DNA of 52,025 nucleotides from Indiicoccus explosivorum (GTDB taxonomy: Bacteria; Bacillota; Bacilli; Bacillales_A; Planococcaceae). Location of the stretch: assembly GCF_002167005.1 (NCBI RefSeq), contig NZ_NHTN01000060.1, positions 1 through 52,025 on the forward strand, in the 5' to 3' direction. The notes beneath the pieces are model-generated. The model saw nothing but the letters and a program-made list of their open reading frames with translations, ran no database searches and had not been told where the DNA came from. How positions within the stretch are numbered: the stretch's first letter is position 1; every line of letters starts with the position of its first letter. The position numbers were made by a program, and so were the translations under genes. Of this stretch, positions 1 to 8,802 are shown in pieces.

Positions 1-20
1 CCCGGCAATTGCCGGGTTTT
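1..20 (-). terminator. Rho-independent terminator of mtnKA
   Basis: CCCGGC-aatt-GCCGGG forms a perfect six-pair hairpin directly after the mtnA stop codon. On the minus strand the following T-run would lie outside the window. The plus-strand side also carries TTTT, so it could serve a plus-strand gene left of the window. Confidence 0.6.
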
Positions 21-21
21 A

Positions 22-1071
22 TCATCTTCCTGCAGCTGCCGCGAGGAGCCTGGGAATATTCTGGCTGAAATCCGGTTCAATGATGCCTTTTTCGGTGATG
101 ATGGCCGTGATGTAATCGGAAGGCGTCACGTCGAACGCCGGATTGTAGACGGCTGTCGCTTCAGGCGCGATGGGAGCTTTCCCGAAATGGGTGAGTTCTT
201 CCGCCTTGCGTTCTTCGATCGGGATGTCCTGGCCATTTTCAAGCGACAGGTCGAACGTCGAGACCGGCGCCGCCACATAAAACGGGATGCCGAATGCCTG
301 GGCGAGAATGGCCAGATTCAGTGTGCCGATTTTATTCGCTGTATCGCCGTTCGCCGCAATGCGGTCCGCGCCGACGATGATCGCTTCGATGCCTTTCGCG
401 CCGATCGTATGAGCTGCCATGCTGTCGGTGATGAGCGTCACATCAACGCCCGACTGCTGCAGTTCCCAGACGGTCAGCCGCGAGCCCTGGTAGACCGGAC
501 GCGTTTCACAGGCGAACACTTCGAATGCCCTGCCGCGTTCGCTACCCAAGTGGAACGGGGCCAGCGCCGTGCCGTATTTCGCCGTCGCGATCGATCCCGC
601 ATTGCAGATTGTCATGATGCGTGTTTTGCCTTCGAGCAGCTCGAGTCCATACTCCCCGATTTTGCGGCAGGCGGCCTCGTCTTCCGCACGGATCGCTTCC
701 GCTTCTGCGACCAGCCGCTCCTTCGCATCCGCAACGGACCGGGCATTCGGCAGCGTGCCGAGCAGCCGTTCGAGCGCCCACGCGAGATTCACTGCCGTCG
801 GGCGTGAACCGGCAAGGTACGCCGCGTCGTTCCGGACAAGCGCTTCGAATGCATCCAGCTCGTCCGTCCCATGACGAGCGGCTGCCAGCGCGAGCCCGTA
901 TGCGGCGGTGATGCCGATCGCCGGCGCACCGCGCACGTTCAATGCAAGGATCGCATCGTACACATCTTCAATGGTTTCCAGCTCAATAAATTCCGTGACG
1001 TGCGGCAGCTTCTGCTGGTCAAGGATCGTCAGTCTGCCGTCCTGCCATGTAACGGATACCGGAACGTTCAT
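22..1071 (-). CDS. mtnA: S-methyl-5-thioribose-1-phosphate isomerase MtnA
   Basis: Cytoplasmic isomerase that converts methylthioribose-1-phosphate to methylthioribulose-1-phosphate in methionine salvage. The 349-aa protein has the eIF2B-like fold signature of the family. The catalytic Cys lies in [14 protein letters not shown] (about C156) and the catalytic Asp in [11 protein letters not shown] (about D236). The reading frame is open further upstream, but the start MNVPVSV is chosen because it overlaps the mtnK stop as ATGA, the usual arrangement for translational coupling. It is the second gene of an mtnK-mtnA operon under an S-box. Confidence 0.95.
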   Translation of the reverse strand: MNVPVSVTWQDGRLTILDQQKLPHVTEFIELETIEDVYDAILALNVRGAPAIGITAAYGLALAAARHGTDELDAFEALVRNDAAYLAGSRPTAVNLAWALERLLGTLPNARSVADAKERLVAEAEAIRAEDEAACRKIGEYGLELLEGKTRIMTICNAGSIATAKYGTALAPFHLGSERGRAFEVFACETRPVYQGSRLTVWELQQSGVDVTLITDSMAAHTIGAKGIEAIIVGADRIAANGDTANKIGTLNLAILAQAFGIPFYVAAPVSTFDLSLENGQDIPIEERKAEELTHFGKAPIAPEATAVYNPAFDVTPSDYITAIITEKGIIEPDFSQNIPRLLAAAAGR

Positions 1072-2255
1072 GGACGGTTCGCCTCCACGATCACGAGCAC
1101 TTCCTGGATCGATGAAAGCTCTCCGCGTTGCAGGATGAATGCTTCTCCTGTCTTGAGCGCCTGGCGCTTCCTGGCGACGCGGACTTCTCCCTCTTTGATT
1201 CCGTCCAAGTCCGCGACATGCGCAAGACCGACTGTGCGCCGGATGAGTTCGCAGCCTGCAAAACCGATGGCGTCGCGGAAAATCTTGTTGAGGATGAAGT
1301 CCCTGTAGCCGGCTGTGTTCCGGAACGGATCCGTACCGTGCGCGTCCCACAAGTTTTTGAAGCGTTCCTCGAACACCTTCCACGTGTTCCCGATGTGGCG
1401 ATGGATGGTTTCGCGCCCTTCCCCTTCCCGCGTAATCGACTGGAACACGAGGTTCGCGAGGAACAGGCCGACGTCAAAGCCGATCGGGCCGTAAAAGGCG
1501 AACTCCGGGTCGATCACTTTCGTCTCGGTTTCGCTTGCGAAGATGCTGCCGGTGTGGAGGTCGCCGTGGAGCAGCGCTTCCGCTTCGGTCATAAAGCTCT
1601 TCTTCAGTTTTGCGGCTTCGAGCTGCACCTGCGGGTTTTGCCATATCGCTTCGATATCGGATCTCAGCGCTTCTTCGAAATCATTCGTGTCGCTGTCGAA
1701 AAACGGATCCGTGAAAATCAGGTCTTCTGTAATCTTGCACAGTTCCGGATTCGAAAACGCCGCGGCCAACCGTTTCTTGTCGAACGGGTGGAGCGCGAAG
1801 TCTGACGTATGGAACAGCGTCCGGGCCAAGTACTCACCGATATCATCCGACAGTTTCGGATACGCTTCCCCATCGATGAGTCCCGCGCGCGCCACGGTCA
1901 GGCGCGACAGGTCTTCCATTACCGTATAAGCGAGCGGCCCGTCGGTTGCGTAAACTTCCGGCACGAGGCCGGGTGCGTATTCACCGTGTTTTTTCAGTGC
2001 GTCCGCCTCGATCTGCGCGCGCTTCAATGTGAGCGGCCAGCTCTCCCCGACGACTTTCGCATACGGCAGGGCCTGTTTGATGATGACACCTTTTCCGGAT
2101 CCGTCGGTGATGTGAAAAACATAATTCAGATTGCCGTCGCCGATTTCCCGGCCGGAGAGTGCGGCACCTTCAGGGAAGAAACGGAGGCGTTCGGCCAGCC
2201 GGATTGCCGTTTCCTCCGTCAGCGGTTCATACCCCTTTGTTTCAGTTGCTGGCAT
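1068..2255 (-). CDS. mtnK: S-methyl-5-thioribose kinase MtnK
   Basis: ATP-dependent kinase that phosphorylates 5-methylthioribose, the entry step of the Bacillus-type methionine salvage pathway. The 395-aa protein has the aminoglycoside-phosphotransferase-like fold: nucleotide loop GDGNLNYVF (40-48), catalytic [10 protein letters not shown] (about 230-239) and metal-binding DPEFAFYGP (249-257). The ATG is preceded by AAAGGATG. It is the first gene of the operon and overlaps mtnA by 4 bp. The SAM-I riboswitch upstream implies that high SAM terminates transcription before this gene. Confidence 0.95.
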   Translation of the reverse strand: MPATETKGYEPLTEETAIRLAERLRFFPEGAALSGREIGDGNLNYVFHITDGSGKGVIIKQALPYAKVVGESWPLTLKRAQIEADALKKHGEYAPGLVPEVYATDGPLAYTVMEDLSRLTVARAGLIDGEAYPKLSDDIGEYLARTLFHTSDFALHPFDKKRLAAAFSNPELCKITEDLIFTDPFFDSDTNDFEEALRSDIEAIWQNPQVQLEAAKLKKSFMTEAEALLHGDLHTGSIFASETETKVIDPEFAFYGPIGFDVGLFLANLVFQSITREGEGRETIHRHIGNTWKVFEERFKNLWDAHGTDPFRNTAGYRDFILNKIFRDAIGFAGCELIRRTVGLAHVADLDGIKEGEVRVARKRQALKTGEAFILQRGELSSIQEVLVIVEANRP

Positions 2256-2294
2256 CGCTGTTCATCCTTTCACTTAAAAAAATCAAAAATAAAA

Positions 2295-2316
2295 GCGCCT
2301 CTTCGAAAAGAGGCGC
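2295..2316 (-). terminator. S-box expression-platform terminator (mtnKA)
   Basis: On the minus strand GCGCCTCTT-ttcg-AAGAGGCGC is followed by TTTT. It sits between the SAM aptamer and mtnK, as expected for a transcriptional-attenuation platform. Confidence 0.85.
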
Positions 2317-2335
2317 AGAAAGTCAGATCCGTCAC

Positions 2336-2496
2336 CTCTTATCTTCCGGAAAAAATCCTTCCGGTGGAATTAGCACCGTGCCTTACGGAATAAAATCATT
2401 CCGGCGCAAATTGCTCGCGCCCCGTCTCACAACGGTATTACGGTCGGTTGCTGGGCTTCATCGGGCCAATATCCCTCTGCCTGCTCTTGATAAGAG
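2336..2496 (-). promoter_or_regulatory. SAM-I (S-box) riboswitch upstream of mtnKA
   Basis: Reading the minus strand, P1 is CTCTTATC (2496-2489) pairing with GATAAGAG (2343-2336). Conserved S-box blocks follow in order: AGAGCAGGCAGAGGGATATT, GGCCCGATGAAGCCCAGCAACC, then AAGGCACGGTGCTAATTCC. The third helix is longer than usual, giving about 161 nt. Binding of S-adenosylmethionine is expected to favour the adjacent terminator and so switch the operon off when SAM is plentiful. Confidence 0.92.
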
Positions 2497-2622
2497 TGTT
2501 AAAAATATGAAATTGATAAAGTCTGAAATGAATGCTATCACGGTTCGAAAAGAAGTGCAATGATTATTTCGAAAATTTATGTAGACATCGATGGCAGAGG
2601 AAATTCTGACCGGTTTGAGGGC

Positions 2623-2876
2623 GAGTTACGCGAATCAGGCTTTGAGTTACGCGAATCGAGCTTTGAATTACGCGAGTTCCACTAACTTGGCTTCGAATTC
2701 CACTAAATTGCTGCTGAATTCCACTAAACTCCGGCTGAGTTCCACAAAGTTCCCCTTGAATTCCACTAAACCCTTCCGGTTCCATCAGTTCCTGCTTAAG
2801 TTTCACTAGTTTGGTATTGAATTTCACTAGTCGGGCTCCGAGTTTCACTAGTTTGCCCTTGAATTACACTAGTTCT
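2623..2876. repeat. 21-bp tandem array A (about 13 units) between the two S-boxes
   Basis: Unit starts fall at 2623, 2644, 2665, 2674, 2695, 2716, 2737, 2758, about 2778, about 2798, 2819, 2840 and 2861. Nearly all steps are 21 bp; one 9-bp step marks a hybrid unit. Each unit has a 12-13 nt core followed by a variable 8-9 nt tail. The core changes in blocks: GAGTTACGCGAAT, then GAATTCCACTAAA, then GAATTTCACTAG. Because 21 is a multiple of three both strands stay open, but the resulting heptad peptides are low complexity and unsupported. No gene is called here. Confidence 0.85.
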
Positions 2877-2930
2877 GGATTTCGGCACACACGCGGCCGT
2901 TACTGGCCATCAAAGCTTTCACATTTTTAA

Positions 2931-2959
2931 TTGACAGAACCTGCACCGCATGAAATAAT
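2931..2959 (+). promoter_or_regulatory. SigA-type promoter of mtnWXBD
   Basis: TTGACA (2931-2936), a 17-bp spacer and AATAAT (2954-2959). It lies about 33 bp before the S-box aptamer, so the predicted transcript begins just upstream of P1. Confidence 0.75.
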
Positions 2960-2992
2960 CAGTCTTAATTTCCCGAAAAATTAAATACGCGA

Positions 2993-3101
2993 TTCTTATT
3001 CAGAGCAGGTGGAGGGACAAGCCCTACGAAGCCCGGCAACCGGTCGATGATGACACGGTGCTAATTCTTGCAGCCTACAAGCGAAGGCTGGGAAATAAGA
3101 A
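2993..3101 (+). promoter_or_regulatory. SAM-I (S-box) riboswitch upstream of mtnWXBD
   Basis: P1 is TTCTTATT (2993-3000) with AATAAGAA (3094-3101). Conserved blocks include CAGAGCAGGTGGAGGGA, ACGAAGCCCGGCAACC and ACACGGTGCTAATTCTTGC. With the minus-strand copy it makes a divergent riboswitch pair that would switch both halves of methionine salvage together in response to SAM. Confidence 0.95.
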
Positions 3102-3116
3102 GATGGTAACTGACGG

Positions 3117-3140
3117 CCTCTTCTTGTGAAGAGGTTTTTT
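3117..3140 (+). terminator. S-box expression-platform terminator (mtnWXBD)
   Basis: CCTCTTC-ttgt-GAAGAGG followed by a T-run, between the aptamer and the mtnW ribosome binding site. This is the SAM-bound (off) structure. Confidence 0.85.
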
Positions 3141-3168
3141 ATTTGCCCGAGAATTGGAGTGTGAAGAA

Positions 3169-4383
3169 ATGAGTGAACTGACAGCCCGCTATCAGCTGTA
3201 CGGGCGGCCCGGCTCGTTTGAAAAGAAAGCGGAAGGGATTGCGCTCGGTCTCACGGTGGGGTCCTGGACCGATCTGCCGCGGCTTGAGCAGGAGCAGCTG
3301 AAAAAACATAAAGGGACCGTCGCGGCGATCCGGGAATTCGATGACGTGCGGCATCCGGAAAAACCGGATCAGGTCCGTGCCGAAGTCGACATCCGCTATC
3401 CGGCGGCGAATTTTTCAGCGGACCTTCCGGCGATTTTGACGACAGCGTTCGGCAAGCTGTCGCTCGACGGTGAAGTGAAACTGCTGGGTCTCGAATTCGA
3501 CGAAAAGCTGCTCGGACACTTCCCGGGACCCCGTTTCGGCATCGACAGCATCCGAAATAAACTCGGTGTCCATGACCGGCCGCTCGTCATGAGCATTTTC
3601 AAAGGCGTCATCGGCCGCGATCTCGATTACATGAAAGACCAGCTCCGCGAGCAGGCACTCGGCGGCGTCGATCTTGTGAAAGATGACGAGATTTTATTCG
3701 ACAACCCGCTGACACCGTTCGAAAAGCGGATCACCGCCGGCAAGGAAGTGCTGGAGCAAGTATATGCCGAAACCGGCCATCGCACGCTTTACGCAGTGAA
3801 CTTGACCGGCCGCACGTCAAGTCTTCGCGACAAAGCACGGCGGGCGCTTGAACTCGGCGCCGATGCGCTTTTGTTCAATGTCCATACGTATGGACTCGAT
3901 GTGCTGCAGGAGCTCGCGGAAGACGACGAAATCGCGCTCCCGCTCATGGCGCATCCGGCGTTCAGCGGCGCGTTCACGTCCTCCCCGTTCTATGGCGTGG
4001 CGACGGAACTGGCGCTCGGTAAACTGGTCCGTATCGCCGGCGCGGACTTCTCGCTGTTCCCTTCCCCATACGGCAGTGTGGCGCTTGAGAAACAGGCGGC
4101 GGTCGCGCTCGGGAAAGAACTGACAGCTGAAAGTTTGGTGAATAAAACATGGCCTGTCCCATCCGCCGGCATCCATCCGGGACTTGTCCCGCTTCTGATT
4201 GAAGACTTCGGCACCGACAGCATCATCAACGCGGGCGGCGGTGTCCACGGGCATCCGGGTGGCGCGGCAGGCGGCGGGAAAGCGTTCCGCCAGGCGGTCG
4301 ACGCCGTCCTTGCCGGCACTTCCCTTGAGGAAGCGGCAAAATCACACAGCGAATTAAAGGCGGCACTCGAGCTATGGGGGTGA
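3169..4383 (+). CDS. mtnW: 2,3-diketo-5-methylthiopentyl-1-phosphate enolase MtnW (RuBisCO-like protein)
   Basis: RuBisCO-like enolase that acts on diketomethylthiopentyl-1-phosphate in methionine salvage. The 404-aa protein keeps the RLP core, including [10 protein letters not shown], which carries the family's metal-coordinating Lys-Asp-Asp-Glu cluster, and [16 protein letters not shown] near the C-terminus for phosphate binding. An upstream TTG (3154) is in frame, but ATG 3169 has GGAG nine bases ahead, so the ATG is preferred. First gene of mtnW-X-B-D. Confidence 0.93.
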   Translation: MSELTARYQLYGRPGSFEKKAEGIALGLTVGSWTDLPRLEQEQLKKHKGTVAAIREFDDVRHPEKPDQVRAEVDIRYPAANFSADLPAILTTAFGKLSLDGEVKLLGLEFDEKLLGHFPGPRFGIDSIRNKLGVHDRPLVMSIFKGVIGRDLDYMKDQLREQALGGVDLVKDDEILFDNPLTPFEKRITAGKEVLEQVYAETGHRTLYAVNLTGRTSSLRDKARRALELGADALLFNVHTYGLDVLQELAEDDEIALPLMAHPAFSGAFTSSPFYGVATELALGKLVRIAGADFSLFPSPYGSVALEKQAAVALGKELTAESLVNKTWPVPSAGIHPGLVPLLIEDFGTDSIINAGGGVHGHPGGAAGGGKAFRQAVDAVLAGTSLEEAAKSHSELKAALELWG

Positions 4384-4388
4384 GTAAT

Positions 4389-5054
4389 GTGAAAAAACCG
4401 GTCATTTTCTGCGATTTCGACGGCACGGTGACAGACCGCGACAACATCATGAACATCATGAAGGAATTCGCGCCGCCGGAATGGGAGCCGATCAAAGATG
4501 CGATCCTCGACCAAAGGATTACGATACGTGAAGGTGTGGCGGAGATGTTCTCGCTCCTCCCGTCATCGAAGAAGGACGAGATCATTTCATATGTACTCGA
4601 TGCGGCGGAAATCCGTGAAGGCTTCGCCGATTTCGTCGCGTTTGCCGACCGGACAGATATTCCGCTGTATATCACGAGCGGCGGAATCGACTTTTTCGTC
4701 CGGCCGCTCCTTGAACCGTACAGACCGCTCGCCGGGATTTATTGCAATGAAGCGGATTTCTCGGAAGACCGCATTCAGATCCGTTTCCCGCACGGCTGTG
4801 ACGAGCAGTGCGAAAGCCAAGGCTGCGGCATGTGTAAGCCGACGGTCATCCGGCAGCTGTCGGACGAGGACACGTTCAGCATCGTCATCGGCGACTCGAT
4901 CACGGATCTCCAGGCGGCCAAAGGCGCGGACCTCGTCATTGCCCGCGATTTCCTGGTCGAGAAATGTGAGGAGCTCGGCATCCCGTACGAGCCGTTCGAA
5001 ACATTCCATGACGTGACGGCTATTCTCGAACGGAAGCTGGAGGTCCGGGTATGA
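4389..5054 (+). CDS. mtnX: 2-hydroxy-3-keto-5-methylthiopentenyl-1-phosphate phosphatase MtnX
   Basis: HAD-family phosphatase that removes phosphate from the MtnW product to give the acireductone. Motif I is CDFDGTVTD near the N-terminus; ITSGGIDFF and the late [13 protein letters not shown] supply motifs II and IV. The cysteine-rich stretch [15 protein letters not shown] is typical of MtnX. A GTG at 4389 preceded by GGGGGTGAG is chosen because the family begins two to four residues before the KP-x-I-x-CDFDGT block. An in-frame ATG at 4374, overlapping mtnW, is the alternative. Confidence 0.9.
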   Translation: MKKPVIFCDFDGTVTDRDNIMNIMKEFAPPEWEPIKDAILDQRITIREGVAEMFSLLPSSKKDEIISYVLDAAEIREGFADFVAFADRTDIPLYITSGGIDFFVRPLLEPYRPLAGIYCNEADFSEDRIQIRFPHGCDEQCESQGCGMCKPTVIRQLSDEDTFSIVIGDSITDLQAAKGADLVIARDFLVEKCEELGIPYEPFETFHDVTAILERKLEVRV

Positions 5055-5665
5055 GCATCCTCGACGAACGCTGGACGGAGCTTGCGGACATTAAGGATGA
5101 ACTCGCCGCCCGCGACTGGTTCACGGGCACAAGCGGCAACCTCGCCATCAAGGTGCATGACGAGCCGCTCCAGTTTCTGGTCACCGCCAGCGGCAAGGAT
5201 AAAAAGAAACGGACGCCGGAGGATTTTTTACTGGTGGATGCGGAGGGCAAACCGGTCGATGAGACGCATCTGAAACCATCGGCGGAAACGCTCCTTCATT
5301 GCGCCGTATACGGACAAACGGATGCCGGCTGCAGCCTCCACGTCCATACGGTGGCGAACAATGTCATTTCCGAACTGTACGGCGATGCCGGCAAGATTGA
5401 ATTCAAAGGCCAGGAGCTCATTAAGGCGTTCGGGCTATGGGGAGACGATGATGTGCTCACCATCCCGATCATCCCGAACCCGGCGCACATCCCGGCGCTG
5501 GCTGAAGAATTCAAAAAGCACGTGAACGCTGATGCCGGCGCTGTCCTCATCCGCAATCACGGCATCACCGTCTGGGGACTCAGCGGATTCGAAGCGACGA
5601 AACTGCTGGAAGCAAGCGAGTTTTTATTCCAATACCAATTGGCTTTACATCAACTAAACCGATAA
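5051..5665 (+). CDS. mtnB: Methylthioribulose-1-phosphate dehydratase MtnB
   Basis: Class II aldolase-family, zinc-dependent dehydratase that converts methylthioribulose-1-phosphate to the diketo compound used by MtnW. The 204-aa protein has the TGTSGNLA phosphate-binding region (25-32), zinc ligands in [11 protein letters not shown] (H97, H99) and a third histidine in RNHGITVWG (H170). It overlaps mtnX by 4 bp (ATGA), so translational coupling is likely. Confidence 0.93.
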   Translation: MSILDERWTELADIKDELAARDWFTGTSGNLAIKVHDEPLQFLVTASGKDKKKRTPEDFLLVDAEGKPVDETHLKPSAETLLHCAVYGQTDAGCSLHVHTVANNVISELYGDAGKIEFKGQELIKAFGLWGDDDVLTIPIIPNPAHIPALAEEFKKHVNADAGAVLIRNHGITVWGLSGFEATKLLEASEFLFQYQLALHQLNR

Positions 5666-5683
5666 AAGAAAGGAAGATTTCAC

Positions 5684-6223
5684 TTGGCCATCATCAAAAT
5701 CCAGGACACAAACGAAACAATCGAAGAACAGCACAACGTCGCGACGTTCCTCGCACAGCAGGAAGTCATCTACGAGCATTGGGACATCAACAAACTGCCG
5801 GAGAATCTCCGTGAGAAGTTCGACCTGACCGATGAAGAGAAAGAACAGATCTTAGAGGCGTTCCGTCCGGAAATCGATGACATCTCCGAGCGCCGCGGCT
5901 ATAAAGCGGCCGACGTCATCTCGCTGTCGGACTCGAATCCGAACTTGGATGAACTGCTGAAAAATTTCCAGCGCAAGCACATCCACACCGATGACGAAGT
6001 GCGCTACATCGTGAGCGGCCATGGCGTGTTCATCATCCAGGGCAAAGACGACAAGTTCTTTGAAGTCCACCTGGATCCGGGCGATCTCATTTCTGTGCCG
6101 CCGAACATCACGCACTACTTCACGCTCGCCGATGACCGCAAAGTCGTCGCCGTCCGCATTTTCGTGACGACGGAAGGCTGGGTGCCGGTCTATCAGGATG
6201 AAGAGGAAAGCGTTCAAGGGTAA
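5684..6223 (+). CDS. mtnD: Acireductone dioxygenase MtnD
   Basis: Cupin metalloenzyme that oxidises the acireductone to the 2-keto acid of methionine plus formate (Fe form). The 179-aa protein shows the ligand set in KHIHTDDEVRYIV (H99, H101, E105) and H144 in NITHYFTL. The TTG start is preceded by AAAGGAAG. The final transaminase (mtnE), which lies near these genes in B. subtilis, is not in this cluster. Confidence 0.94.
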   Translation: MAIIKIQDTNETIEEQHNVATFLAQQEVIYEHWDINKLPENLREKFDLTDEEKEQILEAFRPEIDDISERRGYKAADVISLSDSNPNLDELLKNFQRKHIHTDDEVRYIVSGHGVFIIQGKDDKFFEVHLDPGDLISVPPNITHYFTLADDRKVVAVRIFVTTEGWVPVYQDEEESVQG

Positions 6224-6232
6224 TAAAAAAAG

Positions 6233-6263
6233 GGACTTGGCTTAAATGGGCCGAGTCCTTTTT
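6233..6263 (+). terminator. Terminator after mtnD
   Basis: GGACTTGGC-ttaaatg-GGCCGAGTCC followed by TTTTTC, immediately after the mtnD stop. Confidence 0.85.
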
Positions 6264-6433
6264 CGTATAGAAAGGATTTCAATTTACCAGCTGAAATTCA
6301 GCAAATGGTTCCTCCTGTATGCCCTTCTGCCTTAACTTCCACAAAAAAATGAAACTTCTGGAAAAGGATTCCGTAAATTAAGACAGATCTTCAATTCAAG
6401 AAACAGAAAACCCATCACAAAGGAGAGAAAAAA

Positions 6434-6601
6434 ATGGCTCGATCCGATGAATCCAGAAAAAAAGACCGTTTGGGCAGCGGGGCGTTCTCCGAATTGGCTG
6501 TCGCAGCCGCCCCGGAATTGCTGCTTCTGCCCTTCCGCATCGCTTGGTGGCTGCTGCAGGGAGCGGCGAGAATTGTCCGCGCAGTCATGAGCAGTTCGTG
6601 A
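6434..6601 (+). CDS. Small uncharacterised protein (55 aa)
   Basis: ATG preceded by AAAGGAGAG. The protein has a charged N-terminus (MARSDESRKKDRLG) followed by a hydrophobic, Trp-containing stretch (PELLLLPFRIAWWLLQGAAR) that could be membrane-associated. The stop overlaps the ATGATG that leads into the ribosome binding site of the lipoprotein gene, so the two may be cotranscribed. No family recognised. Supported by the good ribosome binding site and the tight spacing only. Confidence 0.5.
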   Translation: MARSDESRKKDRLGSGAFSELAVAAAPELLLLPFRIAWWLLQGAARIVRAVMSSS

Positions 6602-6624
6602 TGATGCAAGAGGAGGTTATCATA

Positions 6625-7608
6625 TTGAAGAGATACTTTGCAGCAGCGTCGATGATATTCCTGCTTGCCGGCTGTTCAGGGGAAGCTGCCGAAACAGCGG
6701 AACCGGTTGAAGCGGCAGCCAAGAACGTACAGACCGGAACGGAGGAACAGCCTGTCACTTTTGAACAGAACGGACAAAAGTTCGAGGTTTACACGTACTT
6801 CAGTGCCTATGAGGATTACATACAGCAGGCGAAGGAGCAGCCGGACAAGCTGGCTGAAGTATATGCCGCCACAGTTGAAAAGCAGTATAATAACAACTCC
6901 CAATCTGCCGGCGACGGTGTCGGTTACCTCGCCTACTGGATGATTGCGCCGTCCGAAGAACTCCTTGCCCTGCAAGGAGCTGTTGCATCACTGGAAGAAC
7001 GGGAGCACGAACTCATCCAATCGATTGAAGAGGCATTGCGGGAATCGGCCGAAATGCTGACAGGCGGTGAAAAAACTGTTCACCTCTTTCCCGCCGATCC
7101 AGTCCTTTCACGCGAACTCTCGGCTATGAACCATGCGACCGGTGTGGTGTTCAATGAGCATTCACTGGTCATCTTCGTCACTCCGTCTGTAAAAGCGAAA
7201 CATTTGAAACATACAGTGGCGCATGAATATGCTCATACAGTGGATTCGGAGGATGCTTTAGAAAGCGAAGACACGGTGCTTGATGCCGTCTTAAAAGAAG
7301 GAAAAGCGGATTCGTTCGCAAATCTCCTTTATCCAAAAATCGAAACGCCTTGGACACAGCCGTTTACGGAAACGAATAAAGAAATCGCTTGGAAGGCATT
7401 CGAAGCGAATAAAGAGGCGGCAAACTCTGCAGCTGTCCAGGAAATACTTTACGGCAATCCTCGGGAAGAGATTCCGATCTGGACCGGCTACACAATCGGC
7501 TACACAGTGATGCAGGCATTTCTTGAACATCATCCCGATATGCCCGTCGAAGAATGGATGGCGCTCGATGCCGAGGAAATCCTGGCAGGAAGCGGCCTTG
7601 GGAATTAG
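6625..7608 (+). CDS. Lipoprotein with HEXXH zinc-protease signature (DUF2268-like)
   Basis: 327-aa protein from a TTG start eight or nine bases after AGGAGG; a longer open frame to 6544 has no such support. A signal peptide ends in the lipobox LLAGC (C17), so it is predicted to be anchored on the outer face of the membrane. HTVAHEYAHTVDSE (H201, E202, H205) and KEGKADSFA (E226) give the HEXXH...E arrangement of a gluzincin-like metallopeptidase, resembling the DUF2268 predicted zinc proteases. The substrate is unknown. The middle (120-150) is Glu-rich and probably helical. Confidence 0.8.
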   Translation: MKRYFAAASMIFLLAGCSGEAAETAEPVEAAAKNVQTGTEEQPVTFEQNGQKFEVYTYFSAYEDYIQQAKEQPDKLAEVYAATVEKQYNNNSQSAGDGVGYLAYWMIAPSEELLALQGAVASLEEREHELIQSIEEALRESAEMLTGGEKTVHLFPADPVLSRELSAMNHATGVVFNEHSLVIFVTPSVKAKHLKHTVAHEYAHTVDSEDALESEDTVLDAVLKEGKADSFANLLYPKIETPWTQPFTETNKEIAWKAFEANKEAANSAAVQEILYGNPREEIPIWTGYTIGYTVMQAFLEHHPDMPVEEWMALDAEEILAGSGLGN

Positions 7609-7633
7609 CACTTGCGAATGAATCCGGTATACT
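7605..7633 (+). promoter_or_regulatory. Candidate promoter before the Cys-tail protein gene
   Basis: TTAGCA (7605-7610), 17 bp, TATACT (7628-7633). The -35 is imperfect and overlaps the end of the lipoprotein gene. Confidence 0.35.
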
Positions 7634-7678
7634 GAAGAGGGATGGAATATTCAGAAATAGTGAAAGGGGATGTGAATC

Positions 7679-8710
7679 ATGGAATGGATCCTGTTTGCAG
7701 CACTCGTTGTCGGAGGAATTTTCGTCCTCCGCAATCTACCCGGAAACGCGGAGCGGCGTCGGCTGCAGGAAACGGAAGAACGGCGGCGGCAGCGGGAAAA
7801 GCTTCTGCACGACGAAACGTCTTTCATTCAGCGGCAGAAGGAATCGGGGCTCGATTTCGTCGGAACCACCGCTCCGTTCGCCCGTCCGTTTGCAGAAAAA
7901 CTGGAGAATGCGTTTCCTGTCAGTTATCAGGTCAACGTCTACAACCGGATGGTGAAGGAAACAACTTTCAGCGAAGAGGAACTGCTGGAGCTGCTTTTCG
8001 AACAGAAACGGTTCCTCCTCATGGCGGCCTTTCTGAAACGGGTGCCGATGTTCTCGCACAAAGTGGATGAAGTTTGGCACACACTCCTGATGTTCACCCA
8101 GGATTATGAATGTTTTACGAAAGGCTTCGCCGGGCAGTTCATTCACCACGAACCAAATGTGGCCGGGACAGATCCGGAAGACAGCCGGTTTTTATTCGAC
8201 ATGTTCTATAAAGAGCTGTTCGAGGAAATGCCGTTCTCCGCGGCAGCCTGGGGCGCGCGTTTTTTCAGCAAACGTCCGAGCGGCGCATTGCTGGAAGAAT
8301 GGAAGACGGCCAGTGCGGAGGAGCTCGAATCCCGCTATTTCTTTAATACGGAGCCGGCGCACGACATGGCGCTCGCCCTCATTCCCCGCATCCGGCAATC
8401 GCTTCAGGAAGCCGTGTCGCCGTCTCATGCGGACAAGTTCCGGACGCTCCGGGATGAACTCAGAAGTCCCGGAAACCGCCGAACGCAGGAGGACTATACG
8501 ATGCTCGCGCTTTCCTACGTCTTTTGGCTCGCTTTGCACGAACCGGATGATTATGGGCGCTCGCTCGGTCACGATGACGAGGATGACATGGCGGCAGCGG
8601 GAGCCGGCGCGGGCGTTGTCGCAGGGGATGCCGGCGGGGCGGATTCCGATGGATCGTCCTGCGGCTCGTCATGCGGTTCATCCTGCGGAAGCGGCTGCGG
8701 AGCTGCATAG
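7679..8710 (+). CDS. GRDP/DUF1399-like membrane protein with Cys-Gly-Ser repeat tail
   Basis: 343-aa protein. An N-terminal membrane anchor (about residues 3-18) is followed by an Arg/Glu-rich coil (25-45). The central HKVDEVWHTLLMFTQDYECF...FIHHEP block resembles the glycine-rich-domain-containing (GRDP/DUF1399) family, in which a conserved D-x-x-W-H-T segment recurs. The C-terminus is Ala/Gly-rich and then SSCGSSCGSSCGSGCGAA, four cysteines at four-residue spacing. Similar Cys-Gly tails end other poorly known bacterial membrane proteins. Function unknown. AGGGGATG precedes the ATG. Confidence 0.75.
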   Translation: MEWILFAALVVGGIFVLRNLPGNAERRRLQETEERRRQREKLLHDETSFIQRQKESGLDFVGTTAPFARPFAEKLENAFPVSYQVNVYNRMVKETTFSEEELLELLFEQKRFLLMAAFLKRVPMFSHKVDEVWHTLLMFTQDYECFTKGFAGQFIHHEPNVAGTDPEDSRFLFDMFYKELFEEMPFSAAAWGARFFSKRPSGALLEEWKTASAEELESRYFFNTEPAHDMALALIPRIRQSLQEAVSPSHADKFRTLRDELRSPGNRRTQEDYTMLALSYVFWLALHEPDDYGRSLGHDDEDDMAAAGAGAGVVAGDAGGADSDGSSCGSSCGSSCGSGCGAA

Positions 8711-8771
8711 CCAAGGAAGTGGCAGTAAAGAGGGTGCATCCGGTAGTAAACGTCAAAATCCACACCAAAAA

Positions 8772-8797
8772 AGGCCAAGAATATCACTTCTTGGCCT
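8772..8797 (-). terminator. Terminator between converging genes
   Basis: AGGCCAAGAA-tatcac-TTCTTGGCCT, a perfect 10-pair stem. The A-run on its left gives TTTTTT on the minus strand, so it chiefly ends the secreted-protein gene, but it may also stop plus-strand transcripts. Confidence 0.85.
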
Positions 8798-8802
8798 CTT
8801 CG

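Noticed and set aside
2564-2848. Open frames on both strands through array A, encoding heptad-repeat peptides
   Set aside because: They arise because the 21-bp period is a multiple of three. There is no good ribosome binding site, the composition is low complexity and the frame lies in an intergenic repeat.
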